Positions 14,498 through 23,621 of a DNA stretch of 32,908 nucleotides are shown piece after piece. Made by a program: the position numbers and the translations under genes. The first letter of the stretch is position 1; the number at the start of each line of letters is the position of its first letter. This DNA comes from Pantoea brenneri (GTDB lineage Bacteria > Pseudomonadota > Gammaproteobacteria > Enterobacterales > Enterobacteriaceae). The stretch spans positions 1-32,908 of the forward strand of contig MIEI01000056.1 of the NCBI GenBank assembly GCA_002095305.1, read 5' to 3'. The notes under the pieces are model-generated. The model was given only the letters and a program-made list of their open reading frames with translations. It was not told the origin of the DNA and ran no database searches.

Positions 14498-15290
14498 TTG
14501 CTCACAACCGGCGCAGCCGCGCTGCAGCAGCATCAACTATTACTGGCGGCTGGTGATGACGGCGGTCAGTTTTACCCTTTTCAGCCTCGGCGGCCTGCTG
14601 CTGTCGCTGATCGGCTTTAATCTGCTGCTGCTGGTGCAGCGTGACACCTTGCGTCGCCGCCAGCTGGCCCGACGCGCGATTGCCTGCAGCTTCCGCTGCT
14701 TTCTGCGCTTTTGCCGCGGCGTCGGCGTCTACGACTACCGGATTGAAGGGGCAGAACTGCTGCAGCAGGATCGCGGTTGCCTGATCGTCGCCAATCATCC
14801 GTCGCTGATCGACTATGTGATGATCGCCTCGGTGCTGCCGGAGATGGACTGTCTGGTGAAAGCCGATCTGCAAAACAACCTGTTCTTACGGGGTGTGATC
14901 CGCGCCGCCGATTATCTGATCAATAGCGAAGCCGAAACCTTACTGCCTGACAGCCAGCAACGACTGGCGCGCGGCGACAACATCCTGATCTTCCCGGAAG
15001 GGACCCGCACCCGCTATGGCGAGGCGCTGAAGTTGCAGCGCGGTGCCGCCAATATCGCGGTCCGTGCCGGGTGCGATCTGCGGGTGGTTCACATCACCTG
15101 TAGCCAGCGTATGCTCGATAAACAGAGTCGCTGGTATCAAATTCCGCCGGTTAAACCGCTGTTTACCGTGCGCGTACAAGCGCGAATCGACAGCCAGTCG
15201 TTTTGCGAAAGCAACCAAGATGCACAGCCGCTGGCCGCGCGTCGCCTGACCCGCCATTTACAACAGGCGCTGGTTCCCCTGAATAGGTAA
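14490..15290 (+). CDS. apeD: Lysophospholipid-acyltransferase-like protein (ApeD)
   Basis: This is a PlsC-type acyltransferase of 266 aa. An N-terminal hydrophobic helix (about 20-50) anchors it to the inner membrane. The HX4D motif is NHPSLID (His103, Asp108), and the substrate motif is FPEGTRT (168-174). In the APE pathway such enzymes are thought to help join the polyene to a lipid anchor; the exact acceptor is not known. It overlaps apeC by eight bases. Confidence 0.88.
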   Translation: MADCSQPAQPRCSSINYYWRLVMTAVSFTLFSLGGLLLSLIGFNLLLLVQRDTLRRRQLARRAIACSFRCFLRFCRGVGVYDYRIEGAELLQQDRGCLIVANHPSLIDYVMIASVLPEMDCLVKADLQNNLFLRGVIRAADYLINSEAETLLPDSQQRLARGDNILIFPEGTRTRYGEALKLQRGAANIAVRAGCDLRVVHITCSQRMLDKQSRWYQIPPVKPLFTVRVQARIDSQSFCESNQDAQPLAARRLTRHLQQALVPLNR

Positions 15291-15303
15291 TACGAAAACC
15301 GGT

Positions 15304-15561
15304 ATGGACTCATTAATCAACGATATCAAACAGATGATTATCGACACCCTCAACCTGGAAGATATCCGTCCCGATGATATCGACACCGAGGCCCCGCTGT
15401 TTGGCGAGGGGCTGGGGCTGGATTCAATCGATGCGCTTGAACTCGGTCTGGCGGTAAAAAATCGTTACGGTGTGGCCCTCTCCGCCGAGAGTGAAACCCT
15501 GCGCGCGCACTTCTTCTCTGTTGCCTCTCTGGCCGCGTTTGTTGATCAACAACGCGCCTGA
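15304..15561 (+). CDS. apeE: Acyl carrier protein 1 (ApeE)
   Basis: This is an 85-residue acyl carrier protein. The phosphopantetheine site is GLGLDSIDALEL with the modified Ser at about residue 42. It is acidic and helical, as usual. In APE synthesis two carriers carry the growing aryl polyene; the second lies directly downstream. The phosphopantetheinyl transferase needed to activate it is not encoded in this window. Confidence 0.93.
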   Translation: MDSLINDIKQMIIDTLNLEDIRPDDIDTEAPLFGEGLGLDSIDALELGLAVKNRYGVALSAESETLRAHFFSVASLAAFVDQQRA

Positions 15562-15577
15562 ACGCTGAGACAAAATT

Positions 15578-15832
15578 ATGATGACCCAAGACCAGATATA
15601 CCAGGAAGTTGCGTCACTGCTGACCAGCCTGTTTGAAATTGATGCGGCTGACATTCATCCGGAGGCGCGTCTGTATGAAGATCTCGAACTCGACAGCATT
15701 GATGCGGTTGATATGGTGGTTCACCTGCAGAAACGTACCGGCCGTAAAATTAAACCGGAAACCTTCCGCGCGGTGCGTACCGTGCAGGATGTGGTGGATG
15801 CGGTTGAACAACTGATGCGCGAAGACGCCTGA
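15578..15832 (+). CDS. apeF: Acyl carrier protein 2 (ApeF)
   Basis: This is an 84-residue acyl carrier protein with site ELDSIDAVDM (modified Ser at about residue 39). It differs from ApeE in the helix II sequence (HLQKRTGRKIKPETFRAVRTV), which is more basic, so the two carriers may be read by different enzymes. An ATG ATG pair marks the start, 16 bases after ApeE; the second ATG is an equally good start. Confidence 0.93.
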   Translation: MMTQDQIYQEVASLLTSLFEIDAADIHPEARLYEDLELDSIDAVDMVVHLQKRTGRKIKPETFRAVRTVQDVVDAVEQLMREDA

Positions 15833-15838
15833 TCCGCC

Positions 15839-16399
15839 GTGCTTGCCGCCCTCCGACTGCTGAATCTGCTCACTCTGCTGGCCTGGCCGCTGCTGGTCTG
15901 GCTGGCGCTGACGCAACCGCGCTGGCAAGGGCTGTTCTGGCTGCTGGCGCTGCTGTTTGGCTTGCGCTGGCAGGTGCTGCGTCGCCAGCACAATGCGCTG
16001 AGTCACGTGATGGGCTGGCTGGCGCTGGCGGGCGCGCTGCTGTGTATCAGCAGCCAGTTACTGCGCAGTCAGCATCTGCTGTTGTGGTATCCGCTGGCGG
16101 TGAATCTGGCGATGCTGCTGGTGTTTGGCTCCTCGCTGTGGAGTGCCATGCCGCTGGTGGAACGCATCGCGCGGCTGCGTGAACCGCATCTGCCGCTCGC
16201 GGCGGTGCGCTACACCCGGCGTGTTACCCAACTGTGGTGCCTGTTTTTTATCGGCAACGGCAGCATGGCGCTGGTGACCTGCCTGCTGGGCGATCTGCGG
16301 CTGTGGACGCTGTGGAACGGCGCGATCAGCTACCTGTTGATCGGCACCCTGATGGCGGGGGAGTGGCTGGTGCGTCAGCGGGTGAGGCGAAAAGCATGA
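15839..16399 (+). CDS. apeG: COG4648-type inner-membrane protein (ApeG)
   Basis: This is a 186-residue integral membrane protein with about five hydrophobic segments spread over residues 5-175 and a basic C-terminus (RQRVRRKA). Its start is a GTG six bases after ApeF. Proteins of this family occur in APE and flexirubin clusters; their role is unknown, perhaps in holding the synthesis or transfer enzymes at the membrane. Codon use is rich in CTG/GCG like its neighbours, so it belongs to the cluster. It overlaps apeH by four bases (ATGA). Confidence 0.82.
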   Translation: MLAALRLLNLLTLLAWPLLVWLALTQPRWQGLFWLLALLFGLRWQVLRRQHNALSHVMGWLALAGALLCISSQLLRSQHLLLWYPLAVNLAMLLVFGSSLWSAMPLVERIARLREPHLPLAAVRYTRRVTQLWCLFFIGNGSMALVTCLLGDLRLWTLWNGAISYLLIGTLMAGEWLVRQRVRRKA

Positions 16400-17715
16400 A
16401 GGTAGCCGAATGGCTGAGCGGGCCCGAACGCGAAGTCGCGTGGCGCGGCGATCGGCCGTTAATGCTCAGCACTATGCGTGCGCAGGTGCGGGCGCTGAGT
16501 CAGCGTCTGGCCGCCGACCCCGGGATGCGCTGGGCGCTCTGCTTCGATGACAGCTACCGTTTTTGCGTGGCGCTGCTGGCCTGCTGGTACGCCGGTAAAA
16601 CCCCGGTGTTGCCGGGGCACTGTCGCGCCGCGCTGCTCAATGAGATGCGCGATCGGCTGGATGGCGTTATCGCCGATATGCCGCTGAGCCTCGACCTGCC
16701 GCTCTGGCACTGCGACGATGCGGAAGCGCCAGGCATCCTGCCACCGCTGTCGGCGCAGGCCGGGCTGGTGCTTTACACCTCCGGCTCCACCGGTGCGCCA
16801 CGTCAGGTAGTGAAATCACTAGCGATAATGGAGCAGGAAACCCGCTGGCTGATCGATCTGTGGGGCACGCCTCTGCAGCAGTGTCGGATTATCGCCTCGG
16901 TCAGTCATCAGCATCTGTATGGTTTATCGTTTCGCATTTTTTTGCCGATGGCGCTTGGCTTGCCGTTTGCCGCGCAGCCGGTGTTTTATGGCGAACAACT
17001 GGCGCAACTGACGCGTCAATGGCGCTACGCCTTTATCAGCAGCCCGGCGTTTTTATCCCGGCTGGATGACGGACTCGATGCGCCCGACTGCGCGCTGATC
17101 GTCTCGGCCGGTGGCGCACTGCCGTGGTCTGATGCCGCACGCGTCCGGCAACGATTCGGCTGCCCGGTCAGCGAGATTTACGGCAGCACCGAAACCGGGG
17201 TGATCGCTGCACGGCAGTTTGACCGGCCCGACGCGGCCTGGCGCTGTATGCCCCAGGTCAGACTGGCAGCCGTCACGCCCGACCGCTGGCAGGTCTGGTC
17301 GCCGCTGATCGCCGGATCTGACGGCTGGCGGCTTGACGATCGTCTGCTGATGCAGCCGGACGGCCAGTTTCAGCTGGCGGGACGCCACGATCGGATTGTC
17401 AAAATCGGCGATAAGCGCGTCTCGCTGAGTGAGGTTGAACGGCGTCTGTTAAGCCTGCCGGAAATCACTGATGCGGCGGCGCTGGCGGTGACGCGACAGG
17501 GACGACAGGCGATTGGCGTGGTGGTGGCGCTCAACGCTGTGCTGGATGACGCCGCGCTGCATCAGCACAAGCAGCAGTGGAAACGACAGCTGCAGCAGTG
17601 GCTGGAACCGCTGGCGATACCGCGCTACTGGCGGGTGGTCGCCGCCATTCCGGTGACCAGCCAAAGCAAACGCGCCTGGCTGCAAATTGAGGAGCTTTTC
17701 GATGTTGCCGATTGA
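16396..17715 (+). CDS. apeH: Aryl-acid AMP ligase (ApeH)
   Basis: This is an ANL-family adenylating enzyme of 439 aa. It shows the P-loop-like YTSGSTG (127-133), YGSTETG (262-268), RHDRIVKIGDKRVSL (330-344, hinge) and a late Lys in SQSKRAW (Lys425) expected to contact the adenylate. In the studied APE pathway it activates 4-hydroxybenzoate (or a related aryl acid) and loads it on the carrier protein. The start at 16396 is the ATG of an ATGA overlap with apeG; a longer frame from 16234 exists but runs through apeG. It overlaps apeI by 14 bases. Confidence 0.92.
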   Translation: MKVAEWLSGPEREVAWRGDRPLMLSTMRAQVRALSQRLAADPGMRWALCFDDSYRFCVALLACWYAGKTPVLPGHCRAALLNEMRDRLDGVIADMPLSLDLPLWHCDDAEAPGILPPLSAQAGLVLYTSGSTGAPRQVVKSLAIMEQETRWLIDLWGTPLQQCRIIASVSHQHLYGLSFRIFLPMALGLPFAAQPVFYGEQLAQLTRQWRYAFISSPAFLSRLDDGLDAPDCALIVSAGGALPWSDAARVRQRFGCPVSEIYGSTETGVIAARQFDRPDAAWRCMPQVRLAAVTPDRWQVWSPLIAGSDGWRLDDRLLMQPDGQFQLAGRHDRIVKIGDKRVSLSEVERRLLSLPEITDAAALAVTRQGRQAIGVVVALNAVLDDAALHQHKQQWKRQLQQWLEPLAIPRYWRVVAAIPVTSQSKRAWLQIEELFDVAD

Positions 17716-18049
17716 ACGCAATCGCCTGCTGCAGGATAACAGCGTCACGCTGACGCTACAGATTGATGCCAGCCTGTTCTGGTTTCAGGGCCATTTTCCC
17801 ACCTTACCGATTCTGCCCGGTGTCGCCCAGCTCGACTGGGTTATGCACTACGGCGTCGGCATTCTGGCGCCCGGCAAACAGTTTGCCGCCATTGATAACA
17901 TCAAATTCCAGCAGCCGGTGCCGCCCGATTCGCTGCTGCAACTGCGTCTTGACTGGGATGCGGAAAAATCACGCCTCAGTTTTCGCTACAGTCTGCTGGG
18001 TGAGGGCACGGAGCAGAGCGCCAGCAGCGGGAAAATTACGCTGTGTTAG
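17702..18049 (+). CDS. apeI: Hot-dog 3-hydroxyacyl-ACP dehydratase (ApeI)
   Basis: This is a 115-residue hot-dog protein with the FabZ-like catalytic motif GHFPTLPILPGVAQLD (His31). In the studied system ApeI works as a heterodimer with ApeP, each giving part of the active site, to dehydrate the 3-hydroxyacyl intermediate. The ATG at 17702 has GAGGAG seven bases upstream. It lies inside the end of apeH. Confidence 0.92.
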   Translation: MLPIERNRLLQDNSVTLTLQIDASLFWFQGHFPTLPILPGVAQLDWVMHYGVGILAPGKQFAAIDNIKFQQPVPPDSLLQLRLDWDAEKSRLSFRYSLLGEGTEQSASSGKITLC

Positions 18050-19751
18050 GGGCGACATTCTCTCCCTGCGTGGTGATCCCGTGTTACAACCACGGGGCGA
18101 TGATGGCCTCGGTGCTGACGCGGCTGGCACCGTTTAATTTACCGGTGATCGTTGTTGATGACGGCAGCGATGCCGCCACTCAGCTCCAGCTGGCGACGCT
18201 GCACGCCCCGCAGCTCAGCGTGCTGCGTCTCGACAGCAATCAGGGTAAAGGCGCAGCAGTGATCCACGGCCTGCGTGCCGCCGCCGCACGGGGCTTTACC
18301 CACGCGGTACAGATCGACGCTGACGGCCAGCATCAGGCAGAAGACCTGCCGCTGATGCTGGCCGAAGCGCAGCGCTATCCTGACTGGCTGATCTCCGGTC
18401 AGCCGCTGTATGACGATTCGATTCCCAAATCACGCCTCTATGGCCGCTACATCACCCATTTCTGGGTCTGGGTTGAGACGCTGTCGCTGTCGATCCGCGA
18501 CAGCATGTGTGGCTTCCGCGTCTACCCGCTGGCGCCGGCGCTGGCGTTGTGCGATCGCCGCGCGATCGGCCAGCGAATGGATTTCGACACCGAGATCATG
18601 GTCCGGCTCTACTGGCAGGGCACCCGCAGCCGCTTTATTTCCACCCGGGTGACTATCCGGCCAGTGGTTTGTCGCACTTTGATGCGCTCTATGACAACCT
18701 GCGCATCTCCTGGATGCATACCCGACTCTTTTTCGGCATGCTGCCGCGAATCCCGCGTCTGCTGGCGATGCGCCGGCAGACAGCTCACTGGTCGGCCGAA
18801 CCGGAACGCCGCGGGCAGTGGGGATTACGTCTGATGCTGGCGGTCTATCGCTACGGCGGCCGCCTGCCGTTTATGCTGTTGTTATGGCCGGTGGTGGCGG
18901 TCTACTGGCTGAGTGGACAGCGTGCCCGTCGCGCCTCGCAGCAGTGGCTAAGCCAGGTTCGTCTGATTGCGCAGCAGCGGCAGATTTCCCTGCCTGCGCC
19001 GCTCAACAGCTACCGTCATTTTCTGCGTTTTGCCGGGGCGATGCTGGATAAAGTTGCCAGCTGGCGGGGCGATCTTCACTGGGGACGCGATATCGATTTT
19101 GCACCCGGTGCCGAAGCGGTGATCCGCATGCCGTCGCCGCAGGGCAAGCTGATTCTGGCCTCGCACCTTGGCGACATTGAAGCCTGTCGCGCCATGGCTC
19201 AGCAGGTGAGCGGGCTGGTCATCAATGCGCTGGTGTTTACCGACAATGCTCAGCGCTTTCGCGCGGTGCTGGAAACCATTGCACCGCAGGCCGGAGTAAA
19301 CCTGATGCCGGTTAGCGATATCGGCCCGGATACCGCCATTCTGCTGCAGCAAAAGCTGGATGCTGGCGAATGGGTGGCGATTGTCGGCGATCGCACCGCG
19401 GTTAATCGCCAGCGCGGTGGCGAACGCCGGGTGATCTGGAGTGAGTTTCTTGGCCGGGCTGCGCCGTTTCCTCAGGGACCGTTTGTGCTGGCTGCCGCTT
19501 TACGCTGCCCGGTACTGCTGATGTTTGCCCTGCGTCAGCAGGGTAAATTGCGCATTCATTGCGAAGCGTTCGCTGACCCGCTGCTGCTGCCGCGGGCACA
19601 ACGACAGCAGGCGCTGCAGCAGGCGGTCGATCGCTATGCGGCGCGGCTGGCGCACTACGCGCTGCTGGCCCCGCTTGACTGGTTTAACTTTTTCGATTTC
19701 TGGACGCTGCCTGATTCGCAGACCTGCCACAAGGAGTCCGACCATGCCTGA
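18043..19751 (+). pseudogene. apeJ: Glycosyltransferase-acyltransferase fusion (ApeJ), frameshifted
   Basis: The first frame (GTG at 18043 onward) is a family-2 glycosyltransferase: FSPCVVIPCYNHG, VIVVDDGSD and the DXD-like QIDADGQHQ, then MDFDTEIMVRLYW. It leaves the expected sequence near 18651 and would end at 18834. The remainder, in the next frame, starts YPASGLSHFDALYDNLRISW and continues as an LpxL/HtrB-type acyltransferase (ASHLGDIEACRA, GDRTAV, FPQGPFVLAAAL) to 19751. One extra base in GTGACTATCC restores one 569-residue protein, the usual ApeJ fusion. If real, the acyltransferase half could only be made by an internal start or frameshifting. The polyene probably needs ApeJ for lipid anchoring. 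Confidence 0.82.
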
Positions 19752-20157
19752 ACATCGTGCTGAAATAGCGCTGACCGTCTCCTTTCACGATTGCGACCCG
19801 ATGGGCGTGGTCTGGCACGGTAACTACTTTCGCTATTTTGAGCAGGCACGCGAAGCGTTACTGCGCAGCATCAACTACAGCTACGCCGAGATGGCCGCCA
19901 GCGGCTACGTCTGGCCGGTGGTCGATACCCGGGTGAAATACCGTCAGCCGCTGCGCTGTGAAGAGACCATCTCGGTCAGCGCGCGCATTACTGAGTATGA
20001 AAATCGCCTGCGCATTGACTACGAGGTCCGTAACGCGGCCGGTCAGATCACCACCAAAGCACATACGCTGCAGGTGGCGGTGGAGCAGGCAACCCAGGCG
20101 CTCTGCTTTGTCTCACCAGACATTTTACTGGAACGTTTAGGAGTGAAGGGATGCTAA
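19744..20157 (+). CDS. apeK: YbgC-like acyl thioesterase (ApeK)
   Basis: This is a 137-residue 4HBT hot-dog thioesterase. The motif FHDCDPMGVVWHGNYFRYFE (Asp18, His25) corresponds to the YbgC catalytic segment. In APE synthesis it is placed to release or proofread the acyl chain. It overlaps the end of apeJ by eight bases and apeL by seven. The start is the ATG at 19744, preceded by AAGGAG. Confidence 0.9.
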   Translation: MPEHRAEIALTVSFHDCDPMGVVWHGNYFRYFEQAREALLRSINYSYAEMAASGYVWPVVDTRVKYRQPLRCEETISVSARITEYENRLRIDYEVRNAAGQITTKAHTLQVAVEQATQALCFVSPDILLERLGVKGC

Positions 20158-20759
20158 AAGTAATGCTTACCGGCCTGCTGTTGTGGGCCAGCGCTGCCAG
20201 CGCGGTGACGCTCGACCAGCTGCAGCAGCGATTTGCCAGCCAGCCGGTGATCCGTGCCGATTTTACCCAGACCCGAAACATTGCCGGGATGCGTCAGCCG
20301 CTGGTGTCGCATGGACAGATGCTGATCGCCCGCCAACAGGGTCTGTGGTGGCATCAGCAGACGCCGTTTGTGATGACACTGCTGCTGGATGATAAGCGCA
20401 TGGTGCAGAGCCTGAGCGGTCAGCCGCCGCAGGTCATCACGGCCGACAGCAATCCGCAGATGTTCCAGTTTAACCATTTGCTGCGCGCGCTGTTTCAGGC
20501 CGACCAGAAGGTGCTGAATGAAAACTTCCGGGTCGATTTCAGCGATGGCGGTAACGGCCACTGGACGCTGAGCCTGACGCCGAAAGCCGCGCCGCTGAAC
20601 AAAATTTTCAACCGCATCGACCTCGCGGGCAGCGAGTATCTGGAGCGGATCGACCTTGATGATAAGCAGGGCGATCGGACGCAGATCCTGTTAAGCCATA
20701 CCCGGATTGAGCCGTCGCAGTTAAGCGATGAGGAGCAGGCGCGTTTTGCCGGGCCGTAA
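20151..20759 (+). CDS. apeL: LolA-like periplasmic carrier (ApeL)
   Basis: The product has a cleavable signal peptide (MLKVMLTGLLLWASAASA) and then a LolA-type fold: FTQTRNIAGMRQPLVSHGQM and a following GLWWHQQTPFVMTLLLDD segment, as in outer-membrane lipoprotein carriers. At 202 aa it has the usual LolA size. It may carry the lipid-linked polyene across the periplasm. Its end overlaps the start of apeM by 32 bases. Confidence 0.88.
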   Translation: MLKVMLTGLLLWASAASAVTLDQLQQRFASQPVIRADFTQTRNIAGMRQPLVSHGQMLIARQQGLWWHQQTPFVMTLLLDDKRMVQSLSGQPPQVITADSNPQMFQFNHLLRALFQADQKVLNENFRVDFSDGGNGHWTLSLTPKAAPLNKIFNRIDLAGSEYLERIDLDDKQGDRTQILLSHTRIEPSQLSDEEQARFAGP

Positions 20760-23052
20760 CGCACGCCGGTTGGCCGCACTGTGGATTGCGTTCTGCCTGC
20801 TGCTGGCGGTGGCGCTGGCGCTATTGCTGCCGCGCAGCCAGCTCAACAGCAGCGTGCTGGCCTTGCTGCCACAGCAGAATCTGGGCGCGGCCCCGCCTGC
20901 GCTACAGCAGGCTTTTTTACAGCGGCTGGATCGCCAGCTGGTGTGGCTGGTGTCACCGGGTCCGACTGACGATCCGCAGGTGGCGGCATGGTGGCTGTCA
21001 CAACTGCGCGCCTTGCCGGCACTGAAACAGGTGCAGGGCGATCTCGATGCGCAGCAGCAGCAACAGTGGGGACGCTTTGCCTGGCAACATCGTAACGGCC
21101 TGATCGATGACGCGACCCGCAACCGGCTACAGGACGGCGGCAACGCCCAGGCGGACTGGCAGCTGGCGCAGCTCTTCTCTGCCTTTTCCGGCGTCGGCAG
21201 CAAAGAGCTGCAGGGCGATCCGCTGATGCTGGTGCGCGGATCGCAGCTGGCGTTGCAGCAGAATGCCGATCGCATGATGCTCCATAACGGCTGGCTGACG
21301 GCGCAGGATCGGCAGGGACAGCGCTGGTATTTTCTGCATGGCGAACTGGCTACTAACGCCTTCAGCCTGCAGCAAAGTCACGCGCTGGTCAGCCAGCTCA
21401 ATGCGCTGGAGCAGCAGCTGAAAAGCCGCTTTCCGCAGGCGAAATTACTGACCCGCGGCACGGTACTGTTCAGCGATGACGCCAGCCAGCGCGCGCAGCA
21501 CGACGTAAAAACCCTCGGCAGCCTGACGCTGGGCGGGGTACTGCTGCTGGTGCTGCTGGTGTTCCGTTCGCTGCGGCCGCTGCTGCTGTGCATCACCTCC
21601 GTCGCGATCGGGGCGATGGCGGGAACGGTCATCACGCTGATCTGTTTCGGTGAACTGCACCTGATGACGCTGGTAATGAGCCTGAGCATCGTCGGTATCT
21701 CGGCCGATTACACGCTCTACTATCTGACTGAACGGATGGTTCACGGCGGTGAACAGACGCCGTGGCAGAGCCTGCACAAAGTGCGCGGCACCTTACTGTT
21801 AGCGCTGGCAACCACCGCTATCGCCTGGCTGCTGATGCTGCTGGCCCCGTTTCCGGGCCTGCGTCAGCTGGCGGTGTTTGCCGCCAGCGGCTTAACCGCC
21901 TCCTGCCTGACGGTGATCCTGCTCTATCCGTGGCTGGTGCGCGGTTTGCCGGTGCGTCCGGTGCCGTTGATGGTACCGCTGGCCCGCTGGCTGGCGGCGT
22001 GGCGACGTCAGCGCGGATTGCGGGTTGGATTACCGCTGGCCGTGGCGGTGTTTGCCGTGACGGGCATCGCGCAGCTGCGGGTTGATGATGATATCGCCCA
22101 CCTGCAAAGCGCCCCGGCGCGTCTGCTGGAACAGGATCGTCAGCTGGCAGTCTTAACCGGTCAGCGCGCCGACCAGACCTGGTTTGTGGTCTGGGGAGAC
22201 GACGCGCAGCAGACCCTGCAACGGCTGGCCCGGCTGGCACCGGATCTGCAACAGGCGCAGCAGCAGGGCTGGCTGCAGCGCTATCGGCTGTTACCTTTAC
22301 CTTCGCTGATGCAGCAGCAACAGGATCTGAAACTGCTGCGTCAGGCGGTGCCGACTATCGCCACACGGCTGCAGCAGGCGGGGATTACGCTGCCCGCGCC
22401 GGATCTCAGTGCAATGCCGGTTACGCCACAAGCCTGGCTCGCCAGTCCGTTAAGCGAAGGCTGGCGTCTGTTGTGGCTGACCCTGCCTGACGGACGCAGC
22501 GGTGTGCTGATACCGACCAGCGGGGTAAAAAACAGCCCCGCGCTCAATGCGCTGGCGCAACGTCACACCGGCGTGAGCTGGATCGACCGTAAAGCCAGTT
22601 ACGATACGCTGTTTAGCTTCTGGCGCACCCTGCTGAGTGGCTTGCTGATGCTGGCGCTGGCGCTAATCGCCCTGAGTTTTGTGCTGCGTCTTGGGCTCCG
22701 GGCAGGACTGCGCAGCGCGCTGCCCTCGCTGCTATCGCTGGCGGCGGCACTGGCGACGCTCGGCTGGATTGGGGCCTCGCTCAATCTGTTTGCGCTACTG
22801 GCGCTGATTCTGGTGCTGGGGATTGGAATTAACTACAGCCTGTTTTTCAGCAACCCCCAGGGCACGCCGCTGACCTCCTTACTGGCGGTCTCGCTGGCGA
22901 TGATCACCACCTTATTAACTCTGGGCATGCTGGTCTTCAGCAGCACCAGTGCGATTGCCAGTTTTGGTACGGTATTGTGCAGCGGCATTTTTACCGCCTT
23001 TTTGCTGTCGCCGCTGGCGATGCGACCCACCCGATCGAGGAGCAAACGATGA
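20728..23052 (+). CDS. apeM: MMPL/RND-type lipid exporter (ApeM)
   Basis: This is a 774-residue RND/MMPL-type transporter. After an N-terminal helix (about 15-35) and a periplasmic domain (about 36-255), six helices include LSIVGISADYTLYYLTERM (Asp in helix 4-like position). A second helix and periplasmic domain (from about 430) and a final six-helix block (LILVLGIGINYSLFFS near residue 695) follow. It is expected to move the pigment or its lipid anchor out of the inner membrane, handing it to ApeL/ApeN. The ATG at 20728 lies within apeL; its ribosome site is weak, and a start slightly downstream cannot be excluded. Confidence 0.88.
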   Translation: MRSRRVLPGRNARRLAALWIAFCLLLAVALALLLPRSQLNSSVLALLPQQNLGAAPPALQQAFLQRLDRQLVWLVSPGPTDDPQVAAWWLSQLRALPALKQVQGDLDAQQQQQWGRFAWQHRNGLIDDATRNRLQDGGNAQADWQLAQLFSAFSGVGSKELQGDPLMLVRGSQLALQQNADRMMLHNGWLTAQDRQGQRWYFLHGELATNAFSLQQSHALVSQLNALEQQLKSRFPQAKLLTRGTVLFSDDASQRAQHDVKTLGSLTLGGVLLLVLLVFRSLRPLLLCITSVAIGAMAGTVITLICFGELHLMTLVMSLSIVGISADYTLYYLTERMVHGGEQTPWQSLHKVRGTLLLALATTAIAWLLMLLAPFPGLRQLAVFAASGLTASCLTVILLYPWLVRGLPVRPVPLMVPLARWLAAWRRQRGLRVGLPLAVAVFAVTGIAQLRVDDDIAHLQSAPARLLEQDRQLAVLTGQRADQTWFVVWGDDAQQTLQRLARLAPDLQQAQQQGWLQRYRLLPLPSLMQQQQDLKLLRQAVPTIATRLQQAGITLPAPDLSAMPVTPQAWLASPLSEGWRLLWLTLPDGRSGVLIPTSGVKNSPALNALAQRHTGVSWIDRKASYDTLFSFWRTLLSGLLMLALALIALSFVLRLGLRAGLRSALPSLLSLAAALATLGWIGASLNLFALLALILVLGIGINYSLFFSNPQGTPLTSLLAVSLAMITTLLTLGMLVFSSTSAIASFGTVLCSGIFTAFLLSPLAMRPTRSRSKR

Positions 23053-23621
23053 TGCGCGCCGCCCTGATTTTGTTGACCAGCCTGCTGCTGACTGCCTGCG
23101 CGCAGCAGGCACCGGACAACAGCCGTCCTACCGCCTGGCTCAAGCCGGGCGTGCAGATCACGCTGCCGCCGCCCGGCATTCAGCCCGCTTTTCAGCAGCA
23201 GCAGTTGCTGACCGGTCAGGTAAAGGGCCGGAGCCAGTCGCTGCTGGTACTGCTGAGCGCCGATCAACAACAGATTAAGCTGGCGGGCCTATCGTCGGTC
23301 GGGATTCGTCTGTTTAGCCTGCGCTACGATGGCCAGGGTATTCACACCGAGCAGCTGATGCCATTGCCACAGCTGCCGCCCGCCAGTCAGGTGCTGGCGG
23401 ACATCATGCTCAGCTACTGGCCGATTGAGGCCTGGCGTAAACAGTTGCCGCCAGGCTGGACCCTGCAGGATCAGCCGTTAAAGCGCCAGCTCAGGGATGC
23501 CGATAACCAGCTGGTGACCGAAATTGATTATCTGCAACGCGGCAACCAGCGTCAGCCGATCGCTATTCAGCAGCATGCGTTTGGCTATCTGATCCGCATT
23601 CAACATCTGGACGCTTCATGA
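23049..23621 (+). CDS. apeN: DUF3261 lipoprotein (ApeN)
   Basis: The product begins MMRAALILLTSLLLTAC, a lipoprotein signal with lipobox LTAC (Cys17). The remainder (about 173 residues) is a DUF3261 domain: SLLVLLSADQQQIKLAGLSSVGIRLFSLRYDG, then DIMLSYWPIEAWRKQLPPGW. Its fold is LolB-like in character, so it may receive the pigment from ApeL at the outer membrane; this is inference. GAGGAG lies six bases before the ATG at 23049. It overlaps both neighbours by four bases. Confidence 0.87.
   Translation: MMRAALILLTSLLLTACAQQAPDNSRPTAWLKPGVQITLPPPGIQPAFQQQQLLTGQVKGRSQSLLVLLSADQQQIKLAGLSSVGIRLFSLRYDGQGIHTEQLMPLPQLPPASQVLADIMLSYWPIEAWRKQLPPGWTLQDQPLKRQLRDADNQLVTEIDYLQRGNQRQPIAIQQHAFGYLIRIQHLDAS

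Noticed and set aside
16234..16395. A longer N-terminus for ApeH
   Set aside because: This extension runs entirely through apeG; the ATG at 16396 in the ATGA overlap matches the family start.
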